From NCBI GenBank assembly GCA_034766995.1, contig CM068315.1:52514162-52578161 (forward strand): a stretch of 64,000 nucleotides of DNA, read 5' to 3'. This document shows, piece by piece, positions 48,406 through 61,092 of the stretch. Under the pieces are notes generated by a model that was not told the DNA's origin, ran no database searches, and saw only the letters and a program-made list of their open reading frames with translations. The position numbers and the translations under genes were made by a program. The DNA is from Acanthacorydalis orientalis. Lineage: Eukaryota; Arthropoda; Insecta; Megaloptera; Corydalidae. Position 1 is the stretch's first letter. Every line of letters starts with the position of its first letter.

Positions 48406-48816
48406 GTGTCGATACTTACTTTTTTTGTAAAACAAACACACAATTCAAAACTAGAAATAATCTTATCATTTATTCACGTTCTCTCCGGATTTATTTATTG
48501 TAATTGTTTCAAAGGATTCAGTTTAAAAGTTCAATATATAAAATGTTTATCGAGCATCACACACATCAAGTTTATTTATCGCCTAATCGGATATATTGTC
48601 TCTGAACTCCCCGCATTGATTTCCCGCACCATTATGTTACTCTTTGGGGTCGTATTTCACCAATTTAGCCGAAAAGTCTCCAAGCCACGACATATAATGG
48701 ATGGCACTGTGCCTCCCTATCCGAGACACTCTGCTGTCGGTCTTCCGCAGGAATTTAATTTCGTTGTATACAATAAACGAGTTTCAAATGCATGTTTAGT
48801 TCCAACACCATTATAA
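48406..48816 (+). other. 136-codon open frame, half of it in a GC-rich island
   Basis: Longest open stretch in the window (GTG first codon; no strong reason for that start). The first 70 codons are AT-rich and hydrophobic (segments such as FIYRLIGYIVSELPALI). The last 65 lie in a GC-rich island (48590-48800) with a Pro-rich piece (DGTVPPYPRHSAVG). The minus strand of the island is also open (VSRIGRHSAIHYMSWLGDF). I recognise no family on either strand. It could be a lineage-specific gene, a terminal exon, or a regulatory island with chance openness. Confidence 0.3.
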
Positions 48817-49058
48817 GTCAATCACTTTACCATTATTTATTGTTTCAACAGAGTGAATTTTATTCAAGAATTTTTATGAATAGAATACAAAATATAATTT
48901 ATTAGAATGTAGAGACTACGGTGAATAAAACATGTTTTTGAAATAATACATGACGGAAACTTATTTTCATCACAAACTTCATTGTAATTTCAAAACTATC
49001 ATATTTTACTTCAAAATATAATGGTTTTCTACACATAAGTAATATATAAAATTAAATT

Positions 49059-49112
<54 letters not shown>

Positions 49113-49476
49113 ATTTAAAAGCGTTTCGACATAACTCTAAAATATATTTAACTTTAATGAACTTGGGAAGAAGTTAAAAAAACATATCATTAAAAATAAA
49201 ATCGATACTACATACAATACAAGACATCAAATGCATCCAAATGAAACGAAAATAATATTAAATATGTACCGATGCAGTACAGAATAAAAGCTTCGAGTTA
49301 AATCTCTTCCGCTATATACTCTTGCGAATAAAGAGCACATCGACTATGTGAAGAGGTTTTATAGGATATAGATTGTCGTAAGTTCTGTGTGGAAAGGATA
49401 TTATTATCGTAAGGGATAAGAGAATAAAAAGTATAAGCATTGAGAAAGACAATATTTCAATATAATATATATGTAC

Positions 49477-49522
<46 letters not shown>

Positions 49523-50990
49523 ATACATATATAGGTTTTCTAAAAGTAGAACATTTTATTTCTTGTTATATTTTCATTTAAGGGTCGACATTGTCGAAGG
49601 TAATTGATTTTTTTTTATTAATGATGCACTTAATAATTATTGACAGCATACATCGATCAGAGATGAAGTATAGTCTTAGAAATAAATTCATAAAATATGA
49701 ATAAAGAGGTTATCTCTGTTTGAAATGATGAATAACTTTTCTGTTAACAGTTCAACATCGACATTTCAGACTGTAGATAACATTTGCATCATTCGGATTT
49801 TATGAAACCTTTATTTGAAAACAACTAAAGACAATAAATTTAATAGTATCGTTTCTTTCTTTACTGCATCGCCGTTAGACAGTCGATACAAAGGGACGAC
49901 ATTAAAATAAATATTTAAATCAGACATTTAAAAGCAAACACATTGCGATGCCAGTCGTTAACCTGTCTGAAACAACACAATAAAGAGTGTTTAATAGTTG
50001 ATAAGCTCCACTGTTACAGGATTCGTGTATATTTGGCTGCAAGTAGTATTCCGGTCTCGAGAGAACATTGTTTCAAACGCAATTAAACTAATTTTGGTAC
50101 TTAACAGAAACAATTGTCTTCCACTGTCAACCCGTTATTACAGTCTTTACACATAATTGTTCTCAAGACAAAATTTCAGATGGTTCTGCCGTAGTTTATA
50201 AATATTACACTTAATACATACTTGCGTAATAAATATTTATTGAAAACGTATTCAATATTTCAAATAGATGTTGTACGTTTGTACAATACATATTGGAGCT
50301 GATTTATTTTTACTTTTTTTTTTCTTCTTCAAAGGAACAAATATGTAAAATATTTGCATTTTACATATTTTGGACTGTTGAATAAGATTTTAAATTAAAA
50401 AATAACCATAGATAAAACAGTGATCTTGTTTTATTAACATCTTTGCGATTGTAATTTCTCTATTAAAAACCATAAGTGTAAAAAAAAATTAATACAACCT
50501 TTTAAATAATAAAAAATATTTTTTAGTAAAAAGAGATTTTTTTATTTTGGTGTGCACTAATTATTTCATATTAAAAAAGCAACTTTTATTTATGATCTAC
50601 TTAAAATACAAAATGATAAATTTATTTAATGTAAAATAAGTGTTTTTAAATATTAATTATGCTTGGCTAACTGTGATCTTTCTTAAAATTTCATTTCATA
50701 TACCTATATATATATATATATATATATGTTCGTTGATTATTCTGTTTATCCATATTTTGTTAAATTGTTCTTAAATATTTTATAGAAAATATACTAATTA
50801 ATTAATTAATTGCACTGAAATATTTTTTCAGATTTCCTTTAATATTATTCGAGGAGGTTCTTTTTTGAAATGATATATCAGTCACCTCATTCACTTTGGC
50901 AGTGTGTAAAATATCTTAATACACATTTTACACTTACAGCCAACGGAATAATATAGAAAATATATATTTCAACGATAAAACATTCGTATT
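48817..50990. other. AT-rich intergenic DNA
   Basis: Contains (AT)n at 49061-49110, 49481-49510 and 50705-50727. Slightly mixed patches at 49860-50080 carry no gene. Confidence 0.55.
49061..49110. repeat. (AT)n microsatellite
   Basis: About 25 uninterrupted AT units. Confidence 0.97.
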
Positions 50991-50999
50991 CCTTCTTAT

Positions 51000-51260
51000 A
51001 AACGTAACAAACTTGAAATAGGTTCGTATGTAATGTTATACGTACGAGTTCAAGTGTGTCAATCAGAAGGGAATGCGTAAGGCTTCATATATGAGAGACC
51101 CGTAGATTCCATTACATTGATTGGTTCGAGAGCAATCAGATCAGCGATAAAAGACTCCGCAACTGATGAACACGGAGCTGAAGTATCGATTACAGATTAC
51201 TGTGCTGTATTCTACCTACTTGAATGAGCTTCGTAACCATTCGGTATGGATTTTATTGGT
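51000..51260. other. GC-richer island
   Basis: Mixed composition with a TACGTA core and several CpGs. A GGTTCGAGAGC stretch at 51121 superficially resembles a tRNA B box but no tRNA fold surrounds it. No gene called. Confidence 0.25.
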
Positions 51261-51418
51261 GTCATGACTTTATATTAATACGAAAACGTAACTCCATAAA
51301 TCGATTCTTTCTGTTATTGAAATGAGTGTAACGGCATTAAAATAACCACATATTTATATGGATATGACGTCATGATATTATGATAACACCATGTGTGAAA
51401 CAATGAACAAATATACAT

Positions 51419-51455
<37 letters not shown>

Positions 51456-51624
51456 CATACATGCACATGTGTAAATGTCTAAGGAAAAAAATGTTTCGCT
51501 CCCTATGATTTGCCTCAAAAAATAAAAGTTTACCTATCTCTTAAACGAGCTTTATTTACTTTTACTGTGAGTAACTTCCTGTTTATCAATATTTTTGCAT
51601 TATTTATGACAAACATCATTTTAT

Positions 51625-51703
51625 ATTTTGTATCATATATATTATTAATTGTGAAATATGAATATTATTTTTGTATCATATATATATTATTAATTGTGAA
51701 ATG
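51625..51703. repeat. Local tandem duplication, two copies
   Basis: TTTTGTATCATATATATTAT followed by TAATTGTGAAAT occurs at about 51626-51657 and again at 51669-51702, with a 43-bp period and one extra AT unit in the second copy. Confidence 0.9.
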
Positions 51704-51982
51704 AAACAACCAAGCCTGATTTATTAATAAGAAAAAGTCTTCAGATATTCAAAATTGTTCGTTTTCAAAATATAAATGTTTATCAACTACTGCTGCAACA
51801 ATTAAAATAGGAATAATAAATAAAATAAAAAATGAATTATTATTTAATGAAATTTTATATAAGTATTTATGAAAAATTTCTTTTTTTCATCTACTATAAA
51901 AGTGTTCAATTGTAATTAGTTTAAAAAATTTATTTTTAAATTGATCAATTGAAACATTTCTTATATATACATATATATATTT

Positions 51983-52026
<44 letters not shown>

Positions 52027-52785
52027 TGATAAAATTGAAACAAATAGCATACTTTAATCGTTATTAAATAATGTAAAAATCTACCATATATTTAGATGTT
52101 CTGCAGTAAAATACTTAAATATAAAAAATTATTTTTAAGAAAATTGTATGCCCCATATAAATTATTTTATAGTATTTTCATTGCAACTAATCATATTTTA
52201 AAGATGCTTGAAACAGTCTAATAAAAAGAATTAAAACTTTTCAAATCAAATATTTATTTATTTATTTAAGTATAATTCATTTAAAATAATAAATTAAACA
52301 TTATTTATTTTATGATTTGACACTCACACCTTTCAATATTACTCAAAATTACATTAAATATAAAAAAGTTATGTATGCAAAAATACATAGAAAATAATAT
52401 ACACTCAATACAAACATTATAGCACTCAGAAAAGTTATCTTTACTGTTTGCTTCACTGATAAATTAACAACTGATTTTTTAACATTTCGTTGCAATAATT
52501 ATAAGTTTTCTTGGACATATTTTGAAAAATAAGCCAGAAACAAGTAAGTCTTTAATGTGCTACTGACAAAATACACTTTATATGTTTAATTCGTCATTAA
52601 TCTTTATGTTAATTTCATAATTTAAATATTAAAAATCAATTTTTCTTTATAGAATTCACGATTTGTCAATATTTATATTAGAATGTGATTTAAGTCTAGC
52701 ATGAACTTACTAACTCACTTCAAATTAAAAGTTTTCCTCTGAAACTGTATGAAATGAACACAAAAACTGGAAGAAAAATAATATT

Positions 52786-52792
<7 letters not shown>

Positions 52793-52842
<50 letters not shown>
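52793..52842. repeat. (TA)n microsatellite
   Basis: About 25 uninterrupted TA units. Confidence 0.97.
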
Positions 52843-52846
<4 letters not shown>

Positions 52847-53438
52847 ATTTATATTCTAAGAAGCATCTCGAAGTACTTTTCAAAAAATAATATAAAAATT
52901 TGACTGATAATATTTCAGCGATTTTATGTTAAACATGAATTAACCACACATAAATCAAAATGTTTACGACTAGCGACCATATATATTTTCTTATTTATAT
53001 TATTTTACAGTATTTGTTTCATTTCTTTGAAACGTATACATTTCCAAATGTATACACAGAAAAAATATGTTCAGTTGTATTATATATAATTCGATTAAAT
53101 CATTTACGAAATATAATAAATTTTAATAACAACATTTTATATGACATACCTATATAGTGTTTCGAATTTTGCCACAAACAAATGTATAAATCAGCTTTAG
53201 AACACAGCGTTGTCAACGTAGCACAAAATCTTATATTTCGAGAAACAAAATGCCAACTTTAACCATAAGTCACTGTCTGTTACATTTTAAAAACTTGTAT
53301 GTGAAAAATATAGTCATAAAAAAGAAAAGCGCGCGTCGAAAATTATTTAAGAAAAACTTTTTTTATCGCAACTATAGACATGAAAATATGAAGATATATC
53401 TATTTTATGTATATAGACATACATATACATTCATACAT

Positions 53439-53450
<12 letters not shown>

Positions 53451-53500
<50 letters not shown>

Positions 53501-53518
53501 CTATATGTGTGTGTGTGT
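53451..53518. repeat. Compound microsatellite (AT)n(GT)n
   Basis: AT repeats pass into GT repeats, split once by CTATAT; an imperfect ACAT run precedes it. Confidence 0.95.
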
Positions 53519-53792
53519 TAATATAAAGTAAACAAAATATATAATCAATTTGCAAAAGAATAAAATTGATACTTCCATCAATATTCATCCATTAATTTAC
53601 ATGGACTTTGTCATTATCACGAATGATGGATTAAACAGAAGCTCTTTGAATAAAATCCAGTTATTTTTTCCCATATGAAATATTCAATAAATAATTTAAA
53701 TATCTATTCCAGGTTTGAAAACAATTTAAATATGCTTTTTGTTTATCAGGCACAATAACTGTAAATTTAAAACCTTTATAGAAGAAAAACAT

Positions 53793-53795
<3 letters not shown>

Positions 53796-53852
<57 letters not shown>

Positions 53853-53857
53853 TATAC
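53796..53857. repeat. (TA)n microsatellite, one interruption
   Basis: TA repeats with a single ACAT interruption. Confidence 0.96.
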
Positions 53858-54765
53858 CAAATTTTATAGACAACAAACACTTGATCAATATTTTAAATGT
53901 CATAAAAATTTCTTAAAGGATTATTATTTTAATTTTTGTCTTTTCCAAATGATATTAAAATATTGGAAAAAAAATGTAACAATATTGTTATTCTAATAAT
54001 TAATTCTTTAATAAAAATTTAAATTTAAAAATTATTGCAATAATTAATAATTTTATTGGTATCCGATATTTGAAACCCTAATGATTATTTTTTAATTAAA
54101 TATAAAATTTTTTTCAAAATAATTGACATATTTTTCCAACATGTGCTTCTCTCTAATCACGTCTACATTTTTTACTGTCTATAAATAGTTTAAAATGATC
54201 TTAATTATAAACATTGTATCTCTGTATATTAATACTGGGGTTTAACATACAAAAATTAAATTAATTTAAAGATCTAAACTTTTATACAGGATTAAATATC
54301 CACCCATCGAGTTTCATAACTAACTAATTTAGTTTCAAATCCATAACCATTTTTTTATTCAGAAAAGATGTTATTTTCTGATTAAATTCCTACCTTGTTG
54401 GATACCTAATATGTGATTTAAATATATTAGCCAAAATAATGAATTCTATTCTTTTCTCTAAATTTTCCATCTTAGTTCTCCAATCATTTCACTTTGGTTT
54501 GGGTGGGTTAATATTCACCTCTAAAATTGTTTCCATCATTCATTCCTATATTTTCGTCAACATGCCCTTCCTTTAAACTTTTCAAATTAGTATATAATTA
54601 AAAATTTTGTATTTTAATTATATACTAGACTTTGAAACATTATACTTTAAAAAATCATATTGTTATCCACTTAACAATTTTAGAATGTAGGAATAAAAAA
54701 TTTAATATCAATAATGACTTCATTATACTTATCTGACTGACCTTAACTGGTTAATGACAAACACA

Positions 54766-54768
<3 letters not shown>

Positions 54769-54807
<39 letters not shown>
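54769..54807. repeat. (TA)n left of the retroposon-like insert
   Basis: About 19 TA units. With the tract on the other side, it suggests insertion into one microsatellite. Confidence 0.96.
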
Positions 54808-54811
<4 letters not shown>

Positions 54812-55212
54812 TCTTCTTCTTCGATGGCGCTACAGTCCAAATCGAGCCTCCTCAATTTCTGCATCCAGACATTCTTCCACATGACAATCCATCTCCAGTT
54901 CCTTATTCCCAACAGTTTGACTGCATCAGTCCATTCAGTATCTGAGGCTTATTTTGAGGTTTCGAAACGTTTATTGTTTTACGAGGTGGGGTTGTTACCC
55001 CCACGCCCAACCCCCTTTTCGGAGGACTTATTCTCCCGCTCTCGTTAGCCCTGAACTCCTCTCGCCATCGGGGTTATCCGATCTTGAGTGAAGTTACTCA
55101 GGTTACCAGGGTTAACCACTTGGAGGTGAGAGTCGGAATTGGGTAAGAGAGGCTATGCGACGCTAGCTGAAGTCGGCGTCGTATGGTACGCATGCATTAC
55201 CCCATTTTAACC

Positions 55213-55214
<2 letters not shown>
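54808..55214 (-). mobile_element. GC-rich retroposon-like insert between two (AT)n tracts
   Basis: About 400 bp of clearly GC-rich sequence sits between (AT)n tracts at 54769-54807 and 55215-55270. Read on the minus strand it begins GGGGTTAAAATGGGGTAATG, has a GGGGGTTGGGCGTGGGGGTA block, and ends in a stretch encoding WMQKLRRLDLDC, then TGTAGCGCCATCGAAGAAGA. The GCGCCA-CGAAGAAG ending recalls the 3' tails of insect RTE-like and related non-LTR elements, and the front recalls an untranslated 5' region. It would then be a non-autonomous or SINE-like derivative. Class is inferred from memory of such tails. No clean target duplication is visible because both flanks are TA repeats. Confidence 0.5.

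Positions 55215-55270
<56 letters not shown>
55215..55270. repeat. (AT)n right of the retroposon-like insert
   Basis: About 28 AT units starting directly at the GC-rich boundary. Confidence 0.96.
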
Positions 55271-55275
<5 letters not shown>

Positions 55276-56685
55276 ATGTGTAAACAAAATGTGAAAAAAC
55301 GAAAACCTATATGACATTATTGAAAAATTAACAATAAATTCGAAATTGGATATATATATACATATATATATCTTTAGCGATGCTATAATTTTATTTTAAT
55401 GCTATAGTGAGTAAACAATATCCTGGAAATGATACAATTTATAGCAAATTCTCTCGACAAGGTCATTCTAGCTAACATGAAAGTAGAAAGGAACAAATGT
55501 AAAATAAGCAAATCACTATGTACAGTATTTTGTAACTAGATATGACATTCATACTGTAACGCTAATAACGTGAAAAATATTTTATTTGAAGAAAAAATAA
55601 AAGTGTATTGTAATAATATGTTCTTTTTATCATTGTATTTAATTTGGTAATATTTTTAAATTATACAAAATCAATTTATGTCTTTTAAAAAAGACTGTTT
55701 CAATACTTAGTTGATTATTTCAATTTTTTTTAAGATCAATTTTTGGAAAAATTAAATAAGACCCTCAAGTTCATTTGTTAATAATAATTAAAAAATTACA
55801 GTTCTAATGTATGAGTCCGTTACTTTCTTTGAAGAAATAAATCACAGTTCTAAAATGTTCTTAAAATATCCTTTGAGGAAAGCAGAGCAGAAGATTAGTT
55901 AAGAATGTTAATGTAGCATGTAGTTACTTAAAAATACAAAGAACAGCACAGCTTCGGTATTATTTTTATTGCAAATATAAAAACTGATCACGTGGAAATA
56001 TCTGCAATAGCCAGTAGATAGAATCCCTTGATTTGAATCGTTTATTTCAACTGTATACGGTCGAAAAATCTATTAACGAATACGTAAAAAGTTTAACCCT
56101 CCGAATATCTGCTTGTAACGATATTTGGTGGAAATTGAGACCTGAAATTAGACATGCAATCATAGTCGGTCGGTAGGGCGCATTCTTGAACTTATTCACA
56201 AATCATTTATTTTTTACACTTAGATGAACTGTTATACTTTATATATATAATACAATAATTAATTAAAATATAATAATATAATAATGAACTAAAATGAAAT
56301 TAATTTAAGGACCATTTTAACCGAAAATTATAATTTATAAACATTAAAGTTATTTCTTTTTTCTACTTAAACAAATCATAATCTGTCACACTAAAAAAAA
56401 TACTACACAATAAATAATATATTTATCTCATTATTCGTTAAAAATTTATTTTAAATAATCATCATTAACCTGTACAAAAATACATATCTAAATAAATAAA
56501 AAAATATTAATTCAGCAGTTTACTCTTAATATTAAATTTTGAAATCCATGAATATATATAAAAAATATTATATTAGCTAAAACTGATATAAATTATTGAC
56601 TTCGTTTTTATTATAAATTAATTTACTCTCCTCATCATTAGTTAGCTTTAAAAAATACATTGATTCATCACTGAGTCTTTTAATC
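55271..56685. other. AT-rich intergenic DNA
   Basis: No gene or element recognised. A mixed patch at 56020-56190 holds nothing I can name. Confidence 0.55.
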
Positions 56686-56689
56686 AAAT

Positions 56690-57185
56690 CATATGACGAT
56701 AGAAGGAATTTAAAAAACTTGTACCATTCATCAATAGTACCGCGAATGTTATAGACTACAATCGGACGTTTGGCTAGGACATTGTCTGATGGAAATGACA
56801 TTGTAATCAAAGTGACGAAAGCGTGCTGAAGCGTCGACTTTGATTGCGACGCCCGTCGTCTGATTCGCCGTGTTGCTGTTAGTATTTGCTCGACGCTACG
56901 TCGCTGCCGCATATAAAGCACCAGATTACCGCGCGGTTCTATGGGCGGGGCGGCGATGGCCGCGCGCGTCAGGTGAAAAGTTGCCTGCGATAAAATCTCC
57001 GGTCGCTGTTGAAAACTGGCCGCATGGGATTATAGTTTTTTTTCCGCGAGATAAAAAAATAAACGTGAGCCGCACCACAAATGATCGGTTGCCTGCCGTA
57101 TCCATTCGTGGGGTACATAAAATTATGATCGACTTTATTACATAGTATATATGTGCTGCTGTGTGCGTGCACATTTCATTGTGTT
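56690..57185. promoter_or_regulatory. Strong CpG island, candidate promoter or developmental regulatory element
   Basis: The most GC- and CpG-rich block of the window. Features on plus: TATAAA at 56912-56917, a GC box GGGCGGGGC at 56943-56951, GGCCGCGCGCGTCAGGTG with a CAGGTG E-box, and later homeodomain-type ATTA and TTTATTAC sites up to 57142. Frames are open on plus (56870-57145) and on minus (56921-56577, 114 codons with segment GTIDEWYKFFKFLLSSYD), but neither matches a family I know. The minus frame runs out of the island into AT-rich DNA and could be a real exon. Confidence 0.4.
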
Positions 57186-59227
57186 CGTTTGAGTTACAGC
57201 CATCCAGTCGGTTTCAGATTCTATTCCTCTTTACTTCGTATGTCTGATGAAGCGTCGTTCTTAATTTGAAAAATGTTGATTTTGCATAAAAGTTTTCTGT
57301 GGGATCGTATGAATATTACGAAGTAATTCTTGCACTTGAACTTTTTGTGATTGTGGTACGTTCGGATATTACTAAAGGGAACGCTTGCCTCTGCATTTAT
57401 ATTATATTAAAGTTTTTTTTCGAACACATTTATTATCATTTAAATGATTAATAATATCATTCTTTTTATAATTTTATATGTCAATTAAACATTTAAGTTT
57501 TAATTTAAAAATTTTAAATAACATATTTTCTATAAAAACAACTTTGTAGTTTATATCATAAACTCTGAATAAAATTACAACTTCATTCGTTTAAATCTCA
57601 TTGTCATAAACATATTCAAATAAATTTACATTTCAATTAATATGACATACTAATTTTTTTTCTCACTTTGCAGTAAACTAGTGACGTTCTAAACAGACAA
57701 ATGTGTTGACAAGATTTATCGAAATCAGTGCAAATAATTGTCTCATATAATTTGTAAAATTATTTAAAATAACACCGTTACTTAATGTCCAACCTCACTA
57801 TTAGATACCATATTTGTATTACCTCGCACGTGCTCACTAATCACTTACAAATCTGTTTTCTATAATCGTATTGTAAATTAATCATGATATATTTACTGTA
57901 TATTTGTGTGTTTTTCAAGCAACGGGATGACATATTTTTTACTCAAAACTTTGATGTTTTAGAAATTACCATACAACAGTTACCGTATATATCACAAGTT
58001 TATCGGACATCGATGGCTATTAAGAACCTGAACCTTACAATAATAAACCAAATTAAATTTGTTGACTTATATATATATATATATAAATCTATAAGTAAAC
58101 CTTCAATGTGTATCATGTAACATCATTCTGTGTTCCGTCCACAAAATTACTGAATCCATAATGATATAGTTAAAAAGATAATATCATCAAATCAAACTCA
58201 AACTCATGGGTCACCAAATTCAATATAAAGAAATCTGCGGAGCTCAAACAAAAAAAGTCACTCAAAAAAAATTTAGCGAGCGAAAGAAGTCTTTTATTTA
58301 TATTCGGAAATAACTGATTTAATTTTTAGAATTATTTTTTTAATGAATTTATAAAAATTAAAAAAAACACATTAACTTTACGTATTATTATCAAATGTTA
58401 CAAAAAAAATAAATTAGAGAAATTAAAAAAATAATATTTTTACTAGAAACGACATCTTTTGGCAAAAACTATTCTATCAATATCGGGTGTATTTTTTTGT
58501 GATATTGATGTTTTTACTATGGACGTTAAATGCATCATAGACTGATGTGCTCGTCTTTTCTTTAATCCTTTGGAGCCGGAAAAGGGAGCCAAAAATGAAT
58601 ATCATTAAGTAAAAAATAATGTAAATAAAAACTCAATAATATACTAATAAAAAAACTTGAGAGTTAATATAAATGAATCATTATAGATAAAGACTTGGAA
58701 TGCCAATACACTTTATCAGTTTAATTAAAAATGTAAATACAGAACTTACAAAAAATTTCTGTAAATGACGAATATTTTGAAAAAAATGAACTTTAATTAA
58801 AATCACTAAAACATATTATGATTAAAATAACGTTAATCATACATGAATTAAAACCCCATAACAATATACAAAGAAAATCAAAACAACGAATTAATAAATC
58901 AGTCGAAAAATAAAAGCTATTTTGAAATTTTAAATTGTCATTATTATTTTATACGTTTCACATTGTAATCTTATAAGATACAAAATATATTTATATATCA
59001 TTCTTTTCCATAACACACGAGAAATATATAGACCAGATAATTTATTATTTTACTAAAGTAGCCACTTTCTTAATATTTATCATTAAAAGAATAGATTTAT
59101 GTGTGATTACAACTTATAATAAACATAGCATCTTATCGAAATACAATCAGAAATAAAAGTGTCATTGTTTCGATAAAAAAATAAATAAATCAAATAAAAT
59201 AAATATTACACAATATACTATTTATGA

Positions 59228-59258
<31 letters not shown>

Positions 59259-59658
59259 ACCGTTCGTGTCATTATAATAATTATTTTATTTTATAACATA
59301 ATTATTGACATAATAACGAAAAAATAACGAAACGAAATGTGTAGAAATTTATTATTTTTAAATAATGAATCGAGTCCTATTCTAAAAAATATTTCCATCC
59401 TAAAAACTGTTCACGTTTGATGAAAAGATTTATTTACTCAATCATTTCAATGTTTGTAATACGAATAAAATCACTCATAAAATCAGATACATATAAATTT
59501 AATGAGGAAAACTTTAACATTTTCTTTGCTTTTTTATTGAAAAGTAAATACAAAACGCATGCAAAAAATACATTAAACTCATAAAGCTGCATATAAAACA
59601 TTCCATGAATTTAAATAGACTCTAAAAACTTTTAAGAATATTACAGCAATCAGTACAG

Positions 59659-59700
<42 letters not shown>

Positions 59701-59740
59701 CTCGTATATGTGTGTGTGTATGTATGTATGTATGTATGAG
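59659..59740. repeat. Compound microsatellite (TA)n, (GT)n, (GTAT)n
   Basis: TA repeats with a TACTCGTA interruption at 59699-59706, then GT repeats and a tetranucleotide GTAT run. Confidence 0.95.
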
Positions 59741-61031
59741 GATGAGTAGGTATGTGTATAATACTAAATTAAAAATGTGGTTGTACAGATAATTTCATAC
59801 AACACTACATTAAATTGACATACTGAAAACATAAAACGATTACTAAGAGATTGTTAATCGATCGTTTCAATTAAAACATTCTGTTATTTTATTATCATCG
59901 CAATTCAAACAACTGTCATAACAACCATATACAAATACATAAAAAAGTGACAAAAATATGAAGCATACAATGTGCTCACAGTTACAATTCATGAAAATAA
60001 TTTCGATATTTATAGACCTTGGGCGTTTTAAAAAAAACATTTAAAAATAATTACAAATTTTACTGAAAACATATTTGTTTCTATAATTTACTTTAAGTAG
60101 GTAATGTATTTTTATAAAAAATAGAATATATTTTATTTAACTTGTAAAACAAGAACACTGTTTTGTATTTTACTAATTTTTCTATACATTTTTTTTAATT
60201 ACCATAATTCTCTTAATTACTTAATTATCTGTTATAAGTTAGGTGAAAAATAAAGTCTACTACAGTATTAGAACCAATAAAATTTTATATCAATAAAATT
60301 TTAATTTTTGTGAAATACACTGATCTTAATTATAAAAAAACAAATATGAATAAAATACATTAAGAATTAAATTAATAAATGTGAATAGTAGAATAAAATT
60401 TGTAATTTAATTAGAAATCATATTAGATTTTACTGTATCGTAACGTTCAAATGATGATGGTATTGCAATCGAACATTTTTGTGGTTTGTGCTATGGCTTA
60501 GCCACAACATCAAAACTCTATTGTATCTAAATTCCAGATTGTATATCATTTTTGTACAGTAAAAGTGTTGTTAGAAATAAATGTCGTATTTTTTAAGAAC
60601 AGTATTATTTTTTTATTTAATAACAAATTATAAATTAACTAATTAAGTTAGTTTTCATGTAATTAATAGTTGAAAAAAAAACACACAGGCTCTCATATGT
60701 ACACAGTCAACTTACAACGAAAATTTCATTTACTTATATGTTTTTAAGTAGGTCCTCGACTCTACTTTCACAGAATATCACCTACGAATAATTTAGAATT
60801 TAATATTTGAAGGGACAACTTACGTAAGTAATGGTTTAATTAAATCCTTTAGTTCTATGTAAGATTACCTTTTATGTATAAACTTCAAACGCCAAACTTG
60901 GATATATTTTGTATATGCAAGGTGATAAAATGTAATATAATCTTACATTATGAGAAATATGTTAAATTTATACATTAATTTACATAGTTTCATTTGATAA
61001 TAATTATTTAAAATAAATACATTTGAATAAG

Positions 61032-61034
<3 letters not shown>

Positions 61035-61090
<56 letters not shown>
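61035..61090. repeat. (AT)n microsatellite
   Basis: About 28 uninterrupted AT units. Confidence 0.97.

Positions 61091-61092
<2 letters not shown>

Larger units (their letters stand above)
51261..54767. other. AT-rich intergenic DNA
   Basis: Contains (AC)n(AT)n at 51419-51454, a tandem 33-bp duplication at 51625-51703, (AT)n at 51991-52024, 52793-52842 and 53796-53857, and a compound array at 53451-53518. No gene recognised. Confidence 0.6.

Noticed and set aside
51119..51135. GGTTCGAGAGC, resembling a tRNA B box
   Set aside because: No A box, acceptor stem or cloverleaf can be drawn around it.
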